Source: Aquibium carbonis
GTDB lineage: Bacteria > Pseudomonadota > Alphaproteobacteria > Rhizobiales > Rhizobiaceae
Length of the DNA stretch: 64,000 nucleotides
Direction of reading: 5' to 3'
NCBI RefSeq assembly: GCF_003970795.1
Contig: NZ_RWKW01000012.1
Coordinates: forward strand, 1 to 64,000
This document shows positions 8,241-16,750 of the stretch, piece after piece. The position numbers and the translations under genes were made by a program. The notes beneath the pieces were generated by a model that was given only the letters and a program-made list of their open reading frames with translations, was not told the origin of the DNA and ran no database searches. Position 1 is the stretch's first letter. Every line of letters begins with the position of its first letter.

Positions 8241-9752
8241 ATGAAGAATACCATTCGCAAGCTGCTGCTCACGGGCATGCTGAGCGTGGCGACGCTCGCC
8301 GGCGCCCCGGCCGCGACCCTCACCGTGGCGCAGAACTTCGATCCGCAGACGCTATGGCCCAACGGCACGACCGCGTCGGACAATCTCAACGCCGGCTCTG
8401 CAATCGTGGAGGCGCTTTTCTGGGTCGATCCCCACGGCGAGGAGTTCAAACCTCTCCTGGCGACCTCGTACGAACTCGAGGACGACACCGCCGTGCTGGT
8501 CAAGCTACGCGAGGGCGTCAAGTTCACGAACGACGAGCCGATGAATGCCGATGCTGTCGTTCACAGCTTCAATGTCTTCATCGACAAGGAGAAGAGCCCC
8601 GCCTATGCGCGTGTCTCCGATCCGTTTGCGAGCATCGAGAAGGTCGACGACCTGACGGTGCGCATCAAGCTCAAGTACCCCTTCCCGCCGATCGAGCTCG
8701 CGTTGAGCCAGCTCTACATCACGCCGCCCGGCTACTGGAACGAAGTCGGGCTCGAGGCCTACGGACAGAAGCCGGTCGGAACGGGCCCATTCGTGTTCGA
8801 CACCTGGGCGCGCGATGACCGCCTGGTCATGAAGGCGAACGCGGACTACTGGGGCAAACTGCCCGAGGGCATCGACGAAATCGTCTGGAGACCGGTCCCT
8901 GACGACATCGCCCGCGCCGCCGGCCTCACCACCGGCGAATACGACGTCGCTTCAAATCTCGCCGTGACGTCGGCAATGGAGTTGGAAAACAACCCGGATG
9001 CCAAGTTGGTCCCGGTGCCGAGCTATCGAATCTATCAGATCATCCTGTCCTCACTTGAGGAGCACAAGAGCCCGCTGATGGACAAGAAGGTGCGCCAGGC
9101 CCTCAACTATGCCGTCGACAAGCAGGCCATCATCGACAACCTGTTCTTCGGCAATGCCGTGGCTCTGAAGGGCCAGGTCCTTCGCGAGCCGCAGATCGGC
9201 TTCAACCCGGATCTCGAGGACTATCCCTACGATCCGGAGAAGGCGAAGCAGCTTCTGGCCGAGGCGGGCTATCCCGACGGGTTTGAGATAACCTACAAGT
9301 TCCCGTCCGGACGCTATGCCCAGGATCGCGAGGTCTCGGAAGCGGTCGCCGGCATGCTGACCGAAGTCGGCGTGAAGACCAACATGGTCGTCCTGGAGCC
9401 CGGAGAGTTCCTGCGACAGCTCCGTGCGAAGGAGCTCCAGCCGATGGCCTTCGTCGGACTCGCGCCGCAGGACGATCCGGACCTGCAGGTGTCTCAGTAC
9501 CACTCGTCATGGCGCTATTCCTACATGAACAGCCCCGAACTCGACGCGTTGATCGATGCCGGCAAGCAGGAAATGGACCGCGATAAGCGTGTTCAGATCT
9601 ATCGGGACGCCATGACCCTCATGCGGGACGAAGCACCGATCATCTTCCTCTATGGCGGCGTGGACTTCTATGCCGTGACCAACAGGCTGGAGAACTTCAT
9701 GGCCCGCGGTGACGGCCGGTTCTTCTTCTACGACACCAGGCTCCAGGAGTAG
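8241..9752 (+). CDS. Peptide/oligopeptide ABC transporter substrate-binding protein
   Basis: A 503-residue family-5 solute-binding protein (DppA/OppA type). It begins with a signal peptide (KLLLTGMLSVATLAGAPAA). The body has the family hallmarks: VKLREGVKFTNDEPMNADAV, GTGPFVFDTW, and KVRQALNYAVDKQAIID. It has no lipobox Cys, so it should be a free periplasmic protein. It heads the importer operon with permeases at 9852 and 10777, an M19-like gene at 11713 and ATPases at 12723 and 13766. A strong hairpin follows its stop, which would favour accumulation of this cistron over the rest. Confidence 0.95.
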   Translation: MKNTIRKLLLTGMLSVATLAGAPAATLTVAQNFDPQTLWPNGTTASDNLNAGSAIVEALFWVDPHGEEFKPLLATSYELEDDTAVLVKLREGVKFTNDEPMNADAVVHSFNVFIDKEKSPAYARVSDPFASIEKVDDLTVRIKLKYPFPPIELALSQLYITPPGYWNEVGLEAYGQKPVGTGPFVFDTWARDDRLVMKANADYWGKLPEGIDEIVWRPVPDDIARAAGLTTGEYDVASNLAVTSAMELENNPDAKLVPVPSYRIYQIILSSLEEHKSPLMDKKVRQALNYAVDKQAIIDNLFFGNAVALKGQVLREPQIGFNPDLEDYPYDPEKAKQLLAEAGYPDGFEITYKFPSGRYAQDREVSEAVAGMLTEVGVKTNMVVLEPGEFLRQLRAKELQPMAFVGLAPQDDPDLQVSQYHSSWRYSYMNSPELDALIDAGKQEMDRDKRVQIYRDAMTLMRDEAPIIFLYGGVDFYAVTNRLENFMARGDGRFFFYDTRLQE

Positions 9753-9759
9753 TCCCAAG

Positions 9760-9793
9760 GCCCGGCCCGGGAACAGTAACCCGGGCCGGGGCC
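9760..9793 (+). terminator. Intercistronic GC-rich stem-loop after binding-protein gene
   Basis: CCCGGCCCGG (9762-9771) pairs perfectly with CCGGGCCGGG (9781-9790) around a 9-base loop, with extra flanking G-C pairing. There is no T-tract. Position between a solute-binding-protein gene and its permease suggests a partial terminator or a 3'-end mRNA stabiliser, not a full stop. Confidence 0.65.
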
Positions 9794-9851
9794 CGTTGCG
9801 CTCCACCCGTCCGCCCGCTTGCCTGTCGATGCGATCCGATCGGAAACGCCG

Positions 9852-10769
9852 ATGCTTCAGTACGTCGCCCGAAGATTGATCCTCACGCTTCCCGTTCTGT
9901 TCGGAATTCTGCTGATTTCGTTCATGCTGACCCATATCAGCGGCGACCCGACGGATCTTATCCTTTCGCCCGATACGCCGGACGAGGCGCGCGAGCTGTT
10001 TCGTCGGAAGCACGGCCTCGACCAGCCGATCTGGGTGCAGTTCTATCAGTTCTGCGTCCATGCGCTGCAGGGCGACTTCGGCAATTCGCTGCGCTTCAAC
10101 GAACCCGCCACGAAGCTTGTGCTGGAACGGCTGGGCGCCACCACGGAACTCGCCGTCACGGCGATGCTTCTTGCCATTCTCGTCGGCGTGCCGGCGGGCG
10201 TGATCGCCGCCTACCGGCGCAACACCGCCGCGGACGTTGCCGTGAGGACGATCACGTTGCTCGGGCAAGCAGTTCCGTCATTCTACCTCGGCATCCTGAC
10301 CATCATCATCTTCGCGGTCTGGCTGCGCTGGCTGCCGAGCGGCGGGCGCGGCACCTGGCTCCACCTGATCCTGCCGGCTACCACGCTGGCGCTCAACCTC
10401 GTCGCTCTCATTGCCCGCACGACACGCTCCTGCATGCTGGATGTCCTCAATCAGGACTACATCCGTACCGCGCGTGCCAAAGGGCTTGGCGAAAGCTGGA
10501 TCGTCTGGGTTCACGCGCTCCGCAACGCCTTCATTCCCGTGTTGACTGTGATTGGCCTGCAGGTCGGGCTGCTCATGGGTGGCGTAGTCGTGACGGAGAC
10601 GGTGTTTTCTTGGCCGGGCGTCGGCCGGCTCGCGATCCAGGCGATCTATGCCCGCGACTTCCCCGTCGTGCAGGCTGTCGTGCTCTTCTTCGCGTTGATC
10701 TTCGTCGGTGTGAACCTGATCGTCGACCTGCTCTACGCCGTGCTGGACCCGCGCATAGGATACCGTTGA
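9852..10769 (+). CDS. Peptide ABC transporter permease, DppB-like
   Basis: A 305-residue inner-membrane protein with about six membrane segments. Its start MLQYVARRLILTLPVLFGI is the family's characteristic N-terminus, which supports the ATG at 9852 over an upstream TTG at 9819. The ATPase-contact EAA loop is visible in RTARAKGLGESWIVWVHALR, and the C-terminal ETVFSWPGVGRL is conserved in DppB/OppB. It follows the binding protein and lies 7 bases from the second permease, and together they form the translocation channel. Confidence 0.95.
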   Translation: MLQYVARRLILTLPVLFGILLISFMLTHISGDPTDLILSPDTPDEARELFRRKHGLDQPIWVQFYQFCVHALQGDFGNSLRFNEPATKLVLERLGATTELAVTAMLLAILVGVPAGVIAAYRRNTAADVAVRTITLLGQAVPSFYLGILTIIIFAVWLRWLPSGGRGTWLHLILPATTLALNLVALIARTTRSCMLDVLNQDYIRTARAKGLGESWIVWVHALRNAFIPVLTVIGLQVGLLMGGVVVTETVFSWPGVGRLAIQAIYARDFPVVQAVVLFFALIFVGVNLIVDLLYAVLDPRIGYR

Positions 10770-10776
10770 GTTGCCG

Positions 10777-11688
10777 ATGACGATCGCCACGCTCCCCCTC
10801 CAGAACGACGACGACCTGCCGCCGCGCCGGAGCCTCTCCCGCATAGTCCTGAAACGCCTCCTCACCAAACCGGCAGCGGTGTTCGGGCTCGTGATCATAC
10901 TGCTCTTCGTTGCGTTCGCCCTCGTGCCGGACCTTTTTTCCCCACACGATCCCTACGCCCAGTCGCTGATCAGGCGCCTGAAGCCGCCATCCTTCCTCGA
11001 TCGCGGCGTGGACGGTTATCTGCTCGGCACCGATCATCTCGGACGCGACACGCTCTCGCGCATCATCCACGGCGCCCGGACCACGCTGCTGGTCAGCCTG
11101 TTTGCTGTCGTGGTGTCGGCGGTCGTCGGCATCTGGGCCGGCCTCGTGGCCGGGTTCTTCGGCGGCAAGACGGATGCTGTGATCCTGCGTCTCATCGACA
11201 TGCAGCTCGCCTTTCCGGTGGTGCTCCTCGTCATCGCCATTGTCGCCGTGGTGGGGCCATCGCTGACGAACCTGATCGTCCTGATGGGACTGTCGGCCTG
11301 GCCGCGCTTCGCACGCATCGTGCGTGGCTCGGTGCTTTCGGTGCGCGGGCTGGAATACATCGAGGCGGCCCGGTCGATCGGTGCCGGCAAGCTGCGCATC
11401 ATGCTGCGACACATCCTGCCCAACATCCTGTCGGCGATCATCGTCTACGCGAGTTTCGAGCTCGCCCGTATGATTCTGCTCGAAGCGACGCTGTCCTTCC
11501 TGGGGCTGGGCGTTCAGCCTCCCACGCCGACCTGGGGCGGAATGATCAACGACGGCAAGAACTACCTCTCGATCTCCTGGGCCGTATCGCTGTTTCCCGG
11601 GGTAGCCATCGCTCTCATCATCCTCGCCTTCAACCTTCTGGGCGACGAAATCCGCGACGCGCTCGATCCCCAGCTCAGCCACGATTGA
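10777..11688 (+). CDS. Peptide ABC transporter permease, DppC-like
   Basis: A 303-residue permease. It carries the OppC N-terminal domain (one membrane helix, then FSPHDPYAQ and LLGTDHLGRDTLSRIIHGAR, the DppC signature), then five helices. The EAA loop is EAARSIGAGKLRIMLRHILP. A TTG two codons earlier (10771) is an alternative start. It pairs with the DppB-like permease just upstream to form the channel of the peptide importer. Confidence 0.95.
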   Translation: MTIATLPLQNDDDLPPRRSLSRIVLKRLLTKPAAVFGLVIILLFVAFALVPDLFSPHDPYAQSLIRRLKPPSFLDRGVDGYLLGTDHLGRDTLSRIIHGARTTLLVSLFAVVVSAVVGIWAGLVAGFFGGKTDAVILRLIDMQLAFPVVLLVIAIVAVVGPSLTNLIVLMGLSAWPRFARIVRGSVLSVRGLEYIEAARSIGAGKLRIMLRHILPNILSAIIVYASFELARMILLEATLSFLGLGVQPPTPTWGGMINDGKNYLSISWAVSLFPGVAIALIILAFNLLGDEIRDALDPQLSHD

Positions 11689-11712
11689 ACCGCAATCCGA
11701 AAGGACCAAGCC

Positions 11713-12726
11713 ATGAACATGATTTCCACGCGCAGCCATCGCGAACGCACCCCGGTCATCGACGGGCTGAACTGCGCGGTTCTCACGCGCGACCAGTTCG
11801 AGCGGACGCTGGAGGGCCGGGTCGCCGCGCTCAATCTCACCTCGATGCGGCCGGCGAACGATCTCGCGGCTTCGATGGAGGACGTGGCGAAGGCGCTTGC
11901 CGTCGTCGCAGCGAACGCCGATCTCGTGTCCGTCGTCGCCTCCGTGGCGGAGATCCGCCAGGTGACGGCGCAGGGAAAGCTCGGCATCATCCTCGGCACG
12001 CAGAACTCGACCTTTCTCGAGCACGACCTGTCGCTCCTGCGGGTCATGCAGCGCCTCGGCGTGCGCATCATGCAGCCCACCTACATGGAACAGAACGAAC
12101 TCGGTTCCGGCGTCCTGGCCAAGCAACCCGGCGGCCTCACCGCGAAGGGGCACGAGTGGGTCGCGCTGATGAACGAGACCCGCATGCTCGTCGATCTCTC
12201 CCACGTCGGCTACCAGACGGCGATGGATGCGGCGAAGGCGTCGAAGCGCCCGGTGATCTGCAGCCATTCGAACGCGCGCGCCTTGTGCGACAGCCTTCGC
12301 AACATTCCCGACGACCAGATCCGCGCCGTCGCCCGGACGGGCGGCACGGTCGGCGTCACGCTCTGGCCGCCGATGCTGCGCCACGCTACGCGCCCGACGC
12401 TCGACGATTTCTTCGATCAGGTGGATCATATGGTGAAGCTGGTCGGGATCGACCATGTCGCCTTCGGCAGCGATTGCTCGGAGCAGACCAAGACCGAGGA
12501 ACAATGGCAGGCGTCGTTCGGACCTCGCGGCATCTATCCGGAGGTGACCGGCATTCTCGGCGACTGGTTCATCTTCACGCAACGCTTCACCGAAGGCTAC
12601 GAGAGCCTCGCCCATACCGGACGCCTGATCGACGGCCTAGGCGCGCGGGGATTCAGCGAGGCCGATGTGGACAAGATCATGGGCGGTAACCTGCTAAGGG
12701 TCTACGAGGACGTCTGGGGAGAATGA
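11713..12726 (+). CDS. Peptidase M19-like protein, second paralog
   Basis: A 337-residue paralog of the protein at 6400, of the same length and with the same changes from the M19 family. The N-terminal motif is DGLNC in place of DGHxD, and Gln replaces the Glu ligand (LGTQNS). The two later ligand His remain (DLSHVGYQT and CSHSNAR), as does the barrel-end Asp (FGSDCSE). It sits inside the importer operon between the permeases and ATPases and its stop overlaps the next ATG (ATGA), so it is certainly co-translated with the transporter. It probably acts on whatever is imported, though canonical zinc dipeptidase chemistry is unlikely. Confidence 0.87.
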   Translation: MNMISTRSHRERTPVIDGLNCAVLTRDQFERTLEGRVAALNLTSMRPANDLAASMEDVAKALAVVAANADLVSVVASVAEIRQVTAQGKLGIILGTQNSTFLEHDLSLLRVMQRLGVRIMQPTYMEQNELGSGVLAKQPGGLTAKGHEWVALMNETRMLVDLSHVGYQTAMDAAKASKRPVICSHSNARALCDSLRNIPDDQIRAVARTGGTVGVTLWPPMLRHATRPTLDDFFDQVDHMVKLVGIDHVAFGSDCSEQTKTEEQWQASFGPRGIYPEVTGILGDWFIFTQRFTEGYESLAHTGRLIDGLGARGFSEADVDKIMGGNLLRVYEDVWGE

Positions 12727-13769
12727 ATGCCCTCGCGACCATACCGGACAGGATCGACATGGCCGACCCGATCCCGGTCCTGAGCGTCTCCGGGCTGAAG
12801 ACGCGGCTCTTCCTGAAGGACGGGGTACTCCCCGCCGTGGACGACGTCTCGTTTTCGGTGATGCCGGGAGAGACGCTCTGCATCGTCGGCGAATCGGGCT
12901 GCGGCAAGAGCATGACGGCCCTGTCCATCATGCGGCTCCTGCCACGTCCGGTCGGGCGCATCACCGGCGGGTCGATCATGGTCGACGGCGTCGGCGACCT
13001 GGCCGAGCTGTCGGAACGCCAGATGCGGCGCGTGCGCGGCAATCACATCTCGATGATCTTCCAGGAGCCGATGACGTCGCTCAATCCGGTGTTCCGGGTC
13101 GGCTACCAGATCAGCGAAGCCATCCGTGTCCACCACCGGGTCTCCGCCTCCGAGGCAAGGGATCGGGCCATCGACATGCTCGAGCAGGTTCGCATTCCGC
13201 TTCCTGCGGAGCGCTACCGGAGTTTCCCGCACCAGCTTTCAGGTGGCATGCGCCAGCGCGTGATGATCGCTATGGCGCTCGCCGGGCGACCGAAATTGAT
13301 GCTCGCCGATGAACCCACGACCGCGCTCGACGTCACCATCCAGGCCCAGATCCTGAAGCTGATGAACGAATTGAAGCGCGAGATCGGGATGTCGCTGGTG
13401 CTGATCACGCACGACCTCGGCGTCGTCGCCAAGATGGCCCAGCGCGTCCTCGTGATGTATGCGGGCGTCGTGGTCGAAGAAGCGGACGCAAATTCGCTCT
13501 TCGCCCGGCCCCTTCACCCATACACGCAGGGCCTGCTCCGCTCGATTCCCCGGCCAGCGGTCCGCAGGGAGCGCAAGGGAGAGATCGACACGATCGAGGG
13601 GACGGTGCCGGCTCTGACCGCCTTGCCAACGGGTTGCCGATTTTCCGACCGTTGCCCGATGGTGCACGAGCCCTGCCGCAAGTTGGAACCGCCGCTTGCG
13701 TCCCCCGACGACATAGCCGCGCCGCATCGCAAGGTGCGTTGCTGGCTGCATGCGAGTCCACCGCAATGA
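12723..13769 (+). CDS. Peptide ABC transporter ATP-binding protein, DppD-like
   Basis: A 348-residue ATPase with Walker [11 protein letters not shown], signature [15 protein letters not shown], Walker [13 protein letters not shown] and the H-loop LITHDLG. The C-terminal oligopeptide-transporter extension is present ([15 protein letters not shown]). Translationally coupled to the M19-like gene at its start and to the second ATPase at its stop, both by ATGA. Functions as one half of the heterodimeric ATPase. Confidence 0.96.
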   Translation: MNALATIPDRIDMADPIPVLSVSGLKTRLFLKDGVLPAVDDVSFSVMPGETLCIVGESGCGKSMTALSIMRLLPRPVGRITGGSIMVDGVGDLAELSERQMRRVRGNHISMIFQEPMTSLNPVFRVGYQISEAIRVHHRVSASEARDRAIDMLEQVRIPLPAERYRSFPHQLSGGMRQRVMIAMALAGRPKLMLADEPTTALDVTIQAQILKLMNELKREIGMSLVLITHDLGVVAKMAQRVLVMYAGVVVEEADANSLFARPLHPYTQGLLRSIPRPAVRRERKGEIDTIEGTVPALTALPTGCRFSDRCPMVHEPCRKLEPPLASPDDIAAPHRKVRCWLHASPPQ

Positions 13770-14785
13770 CCGCGCCGCTGCTCGACGTGAAAGGCCTCAA
13801 GCGTCATTTCCCGACGGAGAGTCCCCTCTTCGGGGCGAAGCGCTTCGTGAAGGCCGTCGATGGCGTCGACCTCGCCATCGGCAAGGGCGAGACGCTCGGG
13901 CTGGTCGGCGAGAGCGGTTGCGGGAAGTCGACGCTCGGGCGTCTCATCGCGCGGCTGGACGAGCCGACGGCGGGCGAGATCGTCTTCGAGGGGCGCGACA
14001 TCGCCCGTCTCGACGACCGCGCGCTGCTGCCCGTGCGCCAGTCGATCCAGATGATCTTCCAGAACCCCTTCGCCTCGCTCAACCCGCGCATGACCGTCGG
14101 CGCCATCCTCGAGGAGCCGCTGATCATCCACGGCAAGGGCGACCGGTCGAAGCGGCGGCGGCGGGTGATGGACCTGCTCGGCCAGGTCGGCCTGCGGCCC
14201 GACCACGTCGATCGCTATCCGCACGAGTTCTCGGGCGGCCAGCGGCAGCGGATCGGCATCGCGCGGGCGCTCGCGCTGGAACCGGACCTGATCGTCTGCG
14301 ACGAGCCCGTCTCGGCTCTCGACGTGTCCATCCAGGCGCAGATCATCAACCTTCTGCAGCGTCTGCAGCGGGAGCTTGGCCTGTCCTACCTGTTCATCTC
14401 GCACGATCTCAGCGTGGTTGAGCACATCAGCGATCGCGTGGCGGTGATGTATCTCGGTCGAATTGTCGAGGAAGCGGACGCGGTCGAGATGTACCGGCGG
14501 CCGCTGCATCCCTACACCGAGGCGCTGCTCTCCGCGCATCCAGAGCCGGATCCGCTGGCGGTCTCCCGCGAGATCATCCTCGAAGGCGGCGTGCCCAGCC
14601 CCGTCAATCCGCCGGCGGGATGCCATTTCACCACGCGTTGCCCCTACGTGCAACCAAGGTGCAGCGAGACGACGCCGCCGCTCGTCGACCACCACCCCGG
14701 CCACAAGGCGCGATGCCTGCGCCTCGACGAGATCGAGGGGAACCGGCTGACCGAGGGAGCCCGCACGGTCGAACACAAGTCGTGA
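13766..14785 (+). CDS. Peptide ABC transporter ATP-binding protein, DppF-like
   Basis: A 339-residue ATPase with Walker [13 protein letters not shown], signature [15 protein letters not shown], Walker [13 protein letters not shown] and H-loop FISHDLS, plus the C-terminal [15 protein letters not shown] motif. The ATG at 13766 overlaps the previous stop; the open frame runs further upstream but only through the preceding gene. Last gene of the importer operon. About 270 bases without a recognisable gene separate it from the convergent RutR-like regulator. Confidence 0.95.
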   Translation: MTAPLLDVKGLKRHFPTESPLFGAKRFVKAVDGVDLAIGKGETLGLVGESGCGKSTLGRLIARLDEPTAGEIVFEGRDIARLDDRALLPVRQSIQMIFQNPFASLNPRMTVGAILEEPLIIHGKGDRSKRRRRVMDLLGQVGLRPDHVDRYPHEFSGGQRQRIGIARALALEPDLIVCDEPVSALDVSIQAQIINLLQRLQRELGLSYLFISHDLSVVEHISDRVAVMYLGRIVEEADAVEMYRRPLHPYTEALLSAHPEPDPLAVSREIILEGGVPSPVNPPAGCHFTTRCPYVQPRCSETTPPLVDHHPGHKARCLRLDEIEGNRLTEGARTVEHKS

Positions 14786-15055
14786 AGCGGATCGGCTCGG
14801 CGATGGCGAGCCACATCCGCCGTCGGCGTCTGGCGAATATGGGCGGTCGTGAGTGTGCGAGTTCCCGGTGGGTTGTGCGGCAGGATAGGGCCGCCCTCTC
14901 GCGCCGATGTGAAGCTCGACACGGCCCCTTGCCAGCGGCACGGGAAAACTCCGAATGGGTCGTACAGGCCGGCGGACGCCCTTTCGGCCTCAAAGCCGGA
15001 GCGTGCACGTTGCCTGCGAAACATTCTCCAGTGCGACCAGGAACGGGCTGAAATG

Positions 15056-15721
15056 CTAGGGCCGGCTTTCGGCGGCCAGGCAACCCGCAACGATGACGTC
15101 GACCACGGTCCTTCGCGCCGCCTCGTAGTCGGCTGCATCGAGTTTGGGCTTTCCGAGTGTCATGGCCGCGACCTCTGCGAAGTCTGCATAGAACTGGGTC
15201 GAAGCCCAAAGCATCATGAAGAAGTGCCTGGGGTCTAGCGGGCGCAACCGGCCGTCCCGGACCCAGCCGTCGACCACGTCCACCCGCTCGCGGGTGATTT
15301 CCTGCATATGGCGGCGCTGCGCCTTCGACAGGAAAGCGCCGCCCCGCATGATTTCGTTGGCGAAGAATCGCGACTCGGTTCCATGGCGGCGCGAATAGTC
15401 CAGCTTGGCCGCGATATAGGCCGCGATCGCCTCGCGCGGTTCCCGGTCGGCACGGATGTGCTCGAGTGCCTTGTCCCACCCCTTCAGCAGGCGCTCGATC
15501 AGGGTCGCGTAGATCGCCTCCTTGGTCTCGAAATAGTAGTAGACATTGGCTTTGGGCAGCCCGCTGGCCTCGGCGATCTCGGCGATGCGGGTCCCGTCGA
15601 AACCCTTCCGGGCGAACAGTTCGACGGCGGCGCGCAGGATCGTCGCCTCGTTGCGCGCGCGGATGCGATCCTCGGGTGCCTTGGGCGTCCTGCGTTTCGC
15701 CGTCACGCTTTCCCGCGCCAT
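15056..15721 (-). CDS. RutR-like TetR-family regulator of nucleobase catabolism
   Basis: A 221-residue TetR protein closely patterned on RutR. The DNA-binding domain is RAAVELFARKGFDGTRIAEI, then SGLPKANVYYYFETKEAIY. The C-terminal domain has RFFANEIMRGGAFL, DGWVRDGRLRPLDPRHFFMM and LWASTQFYADF, which match RutR's conserved GWxxxGKLxPxDPxHLxFMIWASTQxYADF block. The start at 15721 drops 24 unlikely upstream residues. RutR of E. coli binds uracil or thymine. Here the gene is divergent from a nucleobase/nucleoside locus and two RutR-box-like palindromes lie between, so it very likely regulates 15898-25831. Confidence 0.88.
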   Translation of the reverse strand: MARESVTAKRRTPKAPEDRIRARNEATILRAAVELFARKGFDGTRIAEIAEASGLPKANVYYYFETKEAIYATLIERLLKGWDKALEHIRADREPREAIAAYIAAKLDYSRRHGTESRFFANEIMRGGAFLSKAQRRHMQEITRERVDVVDGWVRDGRLRPLDPRHFFMMLWASTQFYADFAEVAAMTLGKPKLDAADYEAARRTVVDVIVAGCLAAESRP

Positions 15722-15806
15722 GCCGTGCGCCTCCAACCACTCACCCGGCAACCGGCATACATCGACGCGGGCGCCATTCCAACGTTGCAGCACGGTTTAT
15801 TGGAAC

Positions 15807-15856
15807 CTGACGATCCGGTCAAGAAAAGTGCGGCAGGAACTTGACATTCTGGTCAG
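15807..15856. promoter_or_regulatory. Two RutR-box-like operators
   Basis: CTGACGATCCGGTCAA (15807-15822) and TTGACATTCTGGTCAG (15841-15856) each match 11 of 14 defined positions of the known RutR consensus TTGACCAnnTGGTCAA. Their centres are 34 bases apart, between the RutR-like gene (start 15721) and the first target gene (start 15898). The consensus is established knowledge; binding here is an inference. Confidence 0.72.
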
Positions 15857-15897
15857 GTTTTGGATTCATTCCCGACAGAAGGGGAGCGTCGGCGGAC

Positions 15898-16746
15898 ATG
15901 GCTGCAAGACTGGTCGATGCTTTGCGCGAAACGCTGGAGGGCTGGCAGGACGATCTGCCTGCAGCCTGGCTGCCGGTTCTCGGTGATGTCGAGCTGGGCT
16001 TCGAGGACTGCGACCCCGCTCTCGAATTCGAGGCCTGGGAGCCGATCTTCCCGGCGCGACGGGGGCGCATTTTCCCCGGCGCTCCGGCCGGCGCGCACGC
16101 GCTTCGCGCCTTCGACGTCATCGAGCCCGATGCTGTTCGCTGCGTTCTGCTCGGGCAGGATCCGTATCCAGAGCCGGGCTTCGCCACCGGCCGTGCCTTC
16201 GAAGCCGGCAACGTGGCGGCCTGGTGCGAACTCGACAAGATGTTTTCCAGGAGCGTGCGCGCCTTCACCCAGCAGATCTGCGCCGCGCGAACGGGCCGCC
16301 CCGAACTCGCCGCCTCGTTCGAAGCCTGGCCGACGCTGCTCGACGAGATCGAGGCCGGGAGGATCGGGATCGAGGCGCCCGGCGCCATCGCCGACCGCTG
16401 GGTCGGGGAGGGGGTGCTGCTCCTCAATTCCTCGCTGACGCTGTCGCGGTTCCAGGTGGCGGTCGACCCGCACCAGTCGCGCGGCCACCTGCCGGTCTGG
16501 CGGCCCCTGATCCAGGCGGTGCTGCGCCATCTCGCGGCCAGCGGACGTCCCATCGTCTATCTCGGCTTCGGCGACGCTGCGGCCGACAACCTGCGGCTCG
16601 CGGGCCTCGATACGCCGATCGCGCCCCAGGCCACCCTCCAGCGGCCGCATCCGGCCTTCGCGGACGCGCTGTTCTCGCTCGAAAATCCCTTCGTCGCCTG
16701 CAACCGCCATCTGGCGGCGGCCGGCGTGAAGCACATCGACTGGTGA
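15898..16746 (+). CDS. Uracil-DNA glycosylase (family 1)-like protein
   Basis: A 282-residue protein resembling UNG. The catalytic-water loop is CVLLGQDPYPEPGFATGRAF (family 1 GQDPY), a core strand is EGVLLLNSSLTLS, the uracil-DNA clamp His appears in QRPHPAFADALFS (the HPSPLS position, altered), and it ends AAGVKHIDW as UNG proteins do. An upstream TTG at 15841 would sit inside an operator, so the ATG at 15898 (after AGAAGGGGAG) is preferred. It is longer than typical UNG, with an extra N-terminal segment. First gene of the RutR-like-controlled operon, 4 bases before the GMC gene, which is unexpected for a DNA-repair enzyme. Confidence 0.72.
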   Translation: MAARLVDALRETLEGWQDDLPAAWLPVLGDVELGFEDCDPALEFEAWEPIFPARRGRIFPGAPAGAHALRAFDVIEPDAVRCVLLGQDPYPEPGFATGRAFEAGNVAAWCELDKMFSRSVRAFTQQICAARTGRPELAASFEAWPTLLDEIEAGRIGIEAPGAIADRWVGEGVLLLNSSLTLSRFQVAVDPHQSRGHLPVWRPLIQAVLRHLAASGRPIVYLGFGDAAADNLRLAGLDTPIAPQATLQRPHPAFADALFSLENPFVACNRHLAAAGVKHIDW

Positions 16747-16750
16747 CGTC

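Noticed and set aside
10573-12615. A 680-codon open frame antisense to the peptide-importer genes
   Set aside because: It lies opposite clearly conserved permease and M19-like genes and its translation is His/Arg/Asp-rich low complexity typical of GC-rich antisense frames.
14786-15055. Possible small gene between the peptide ATPase and the RutR-like regulator
   Set aside because: Frames here are short and domain-free; the gap is probably just the convergent end of two transcripts.
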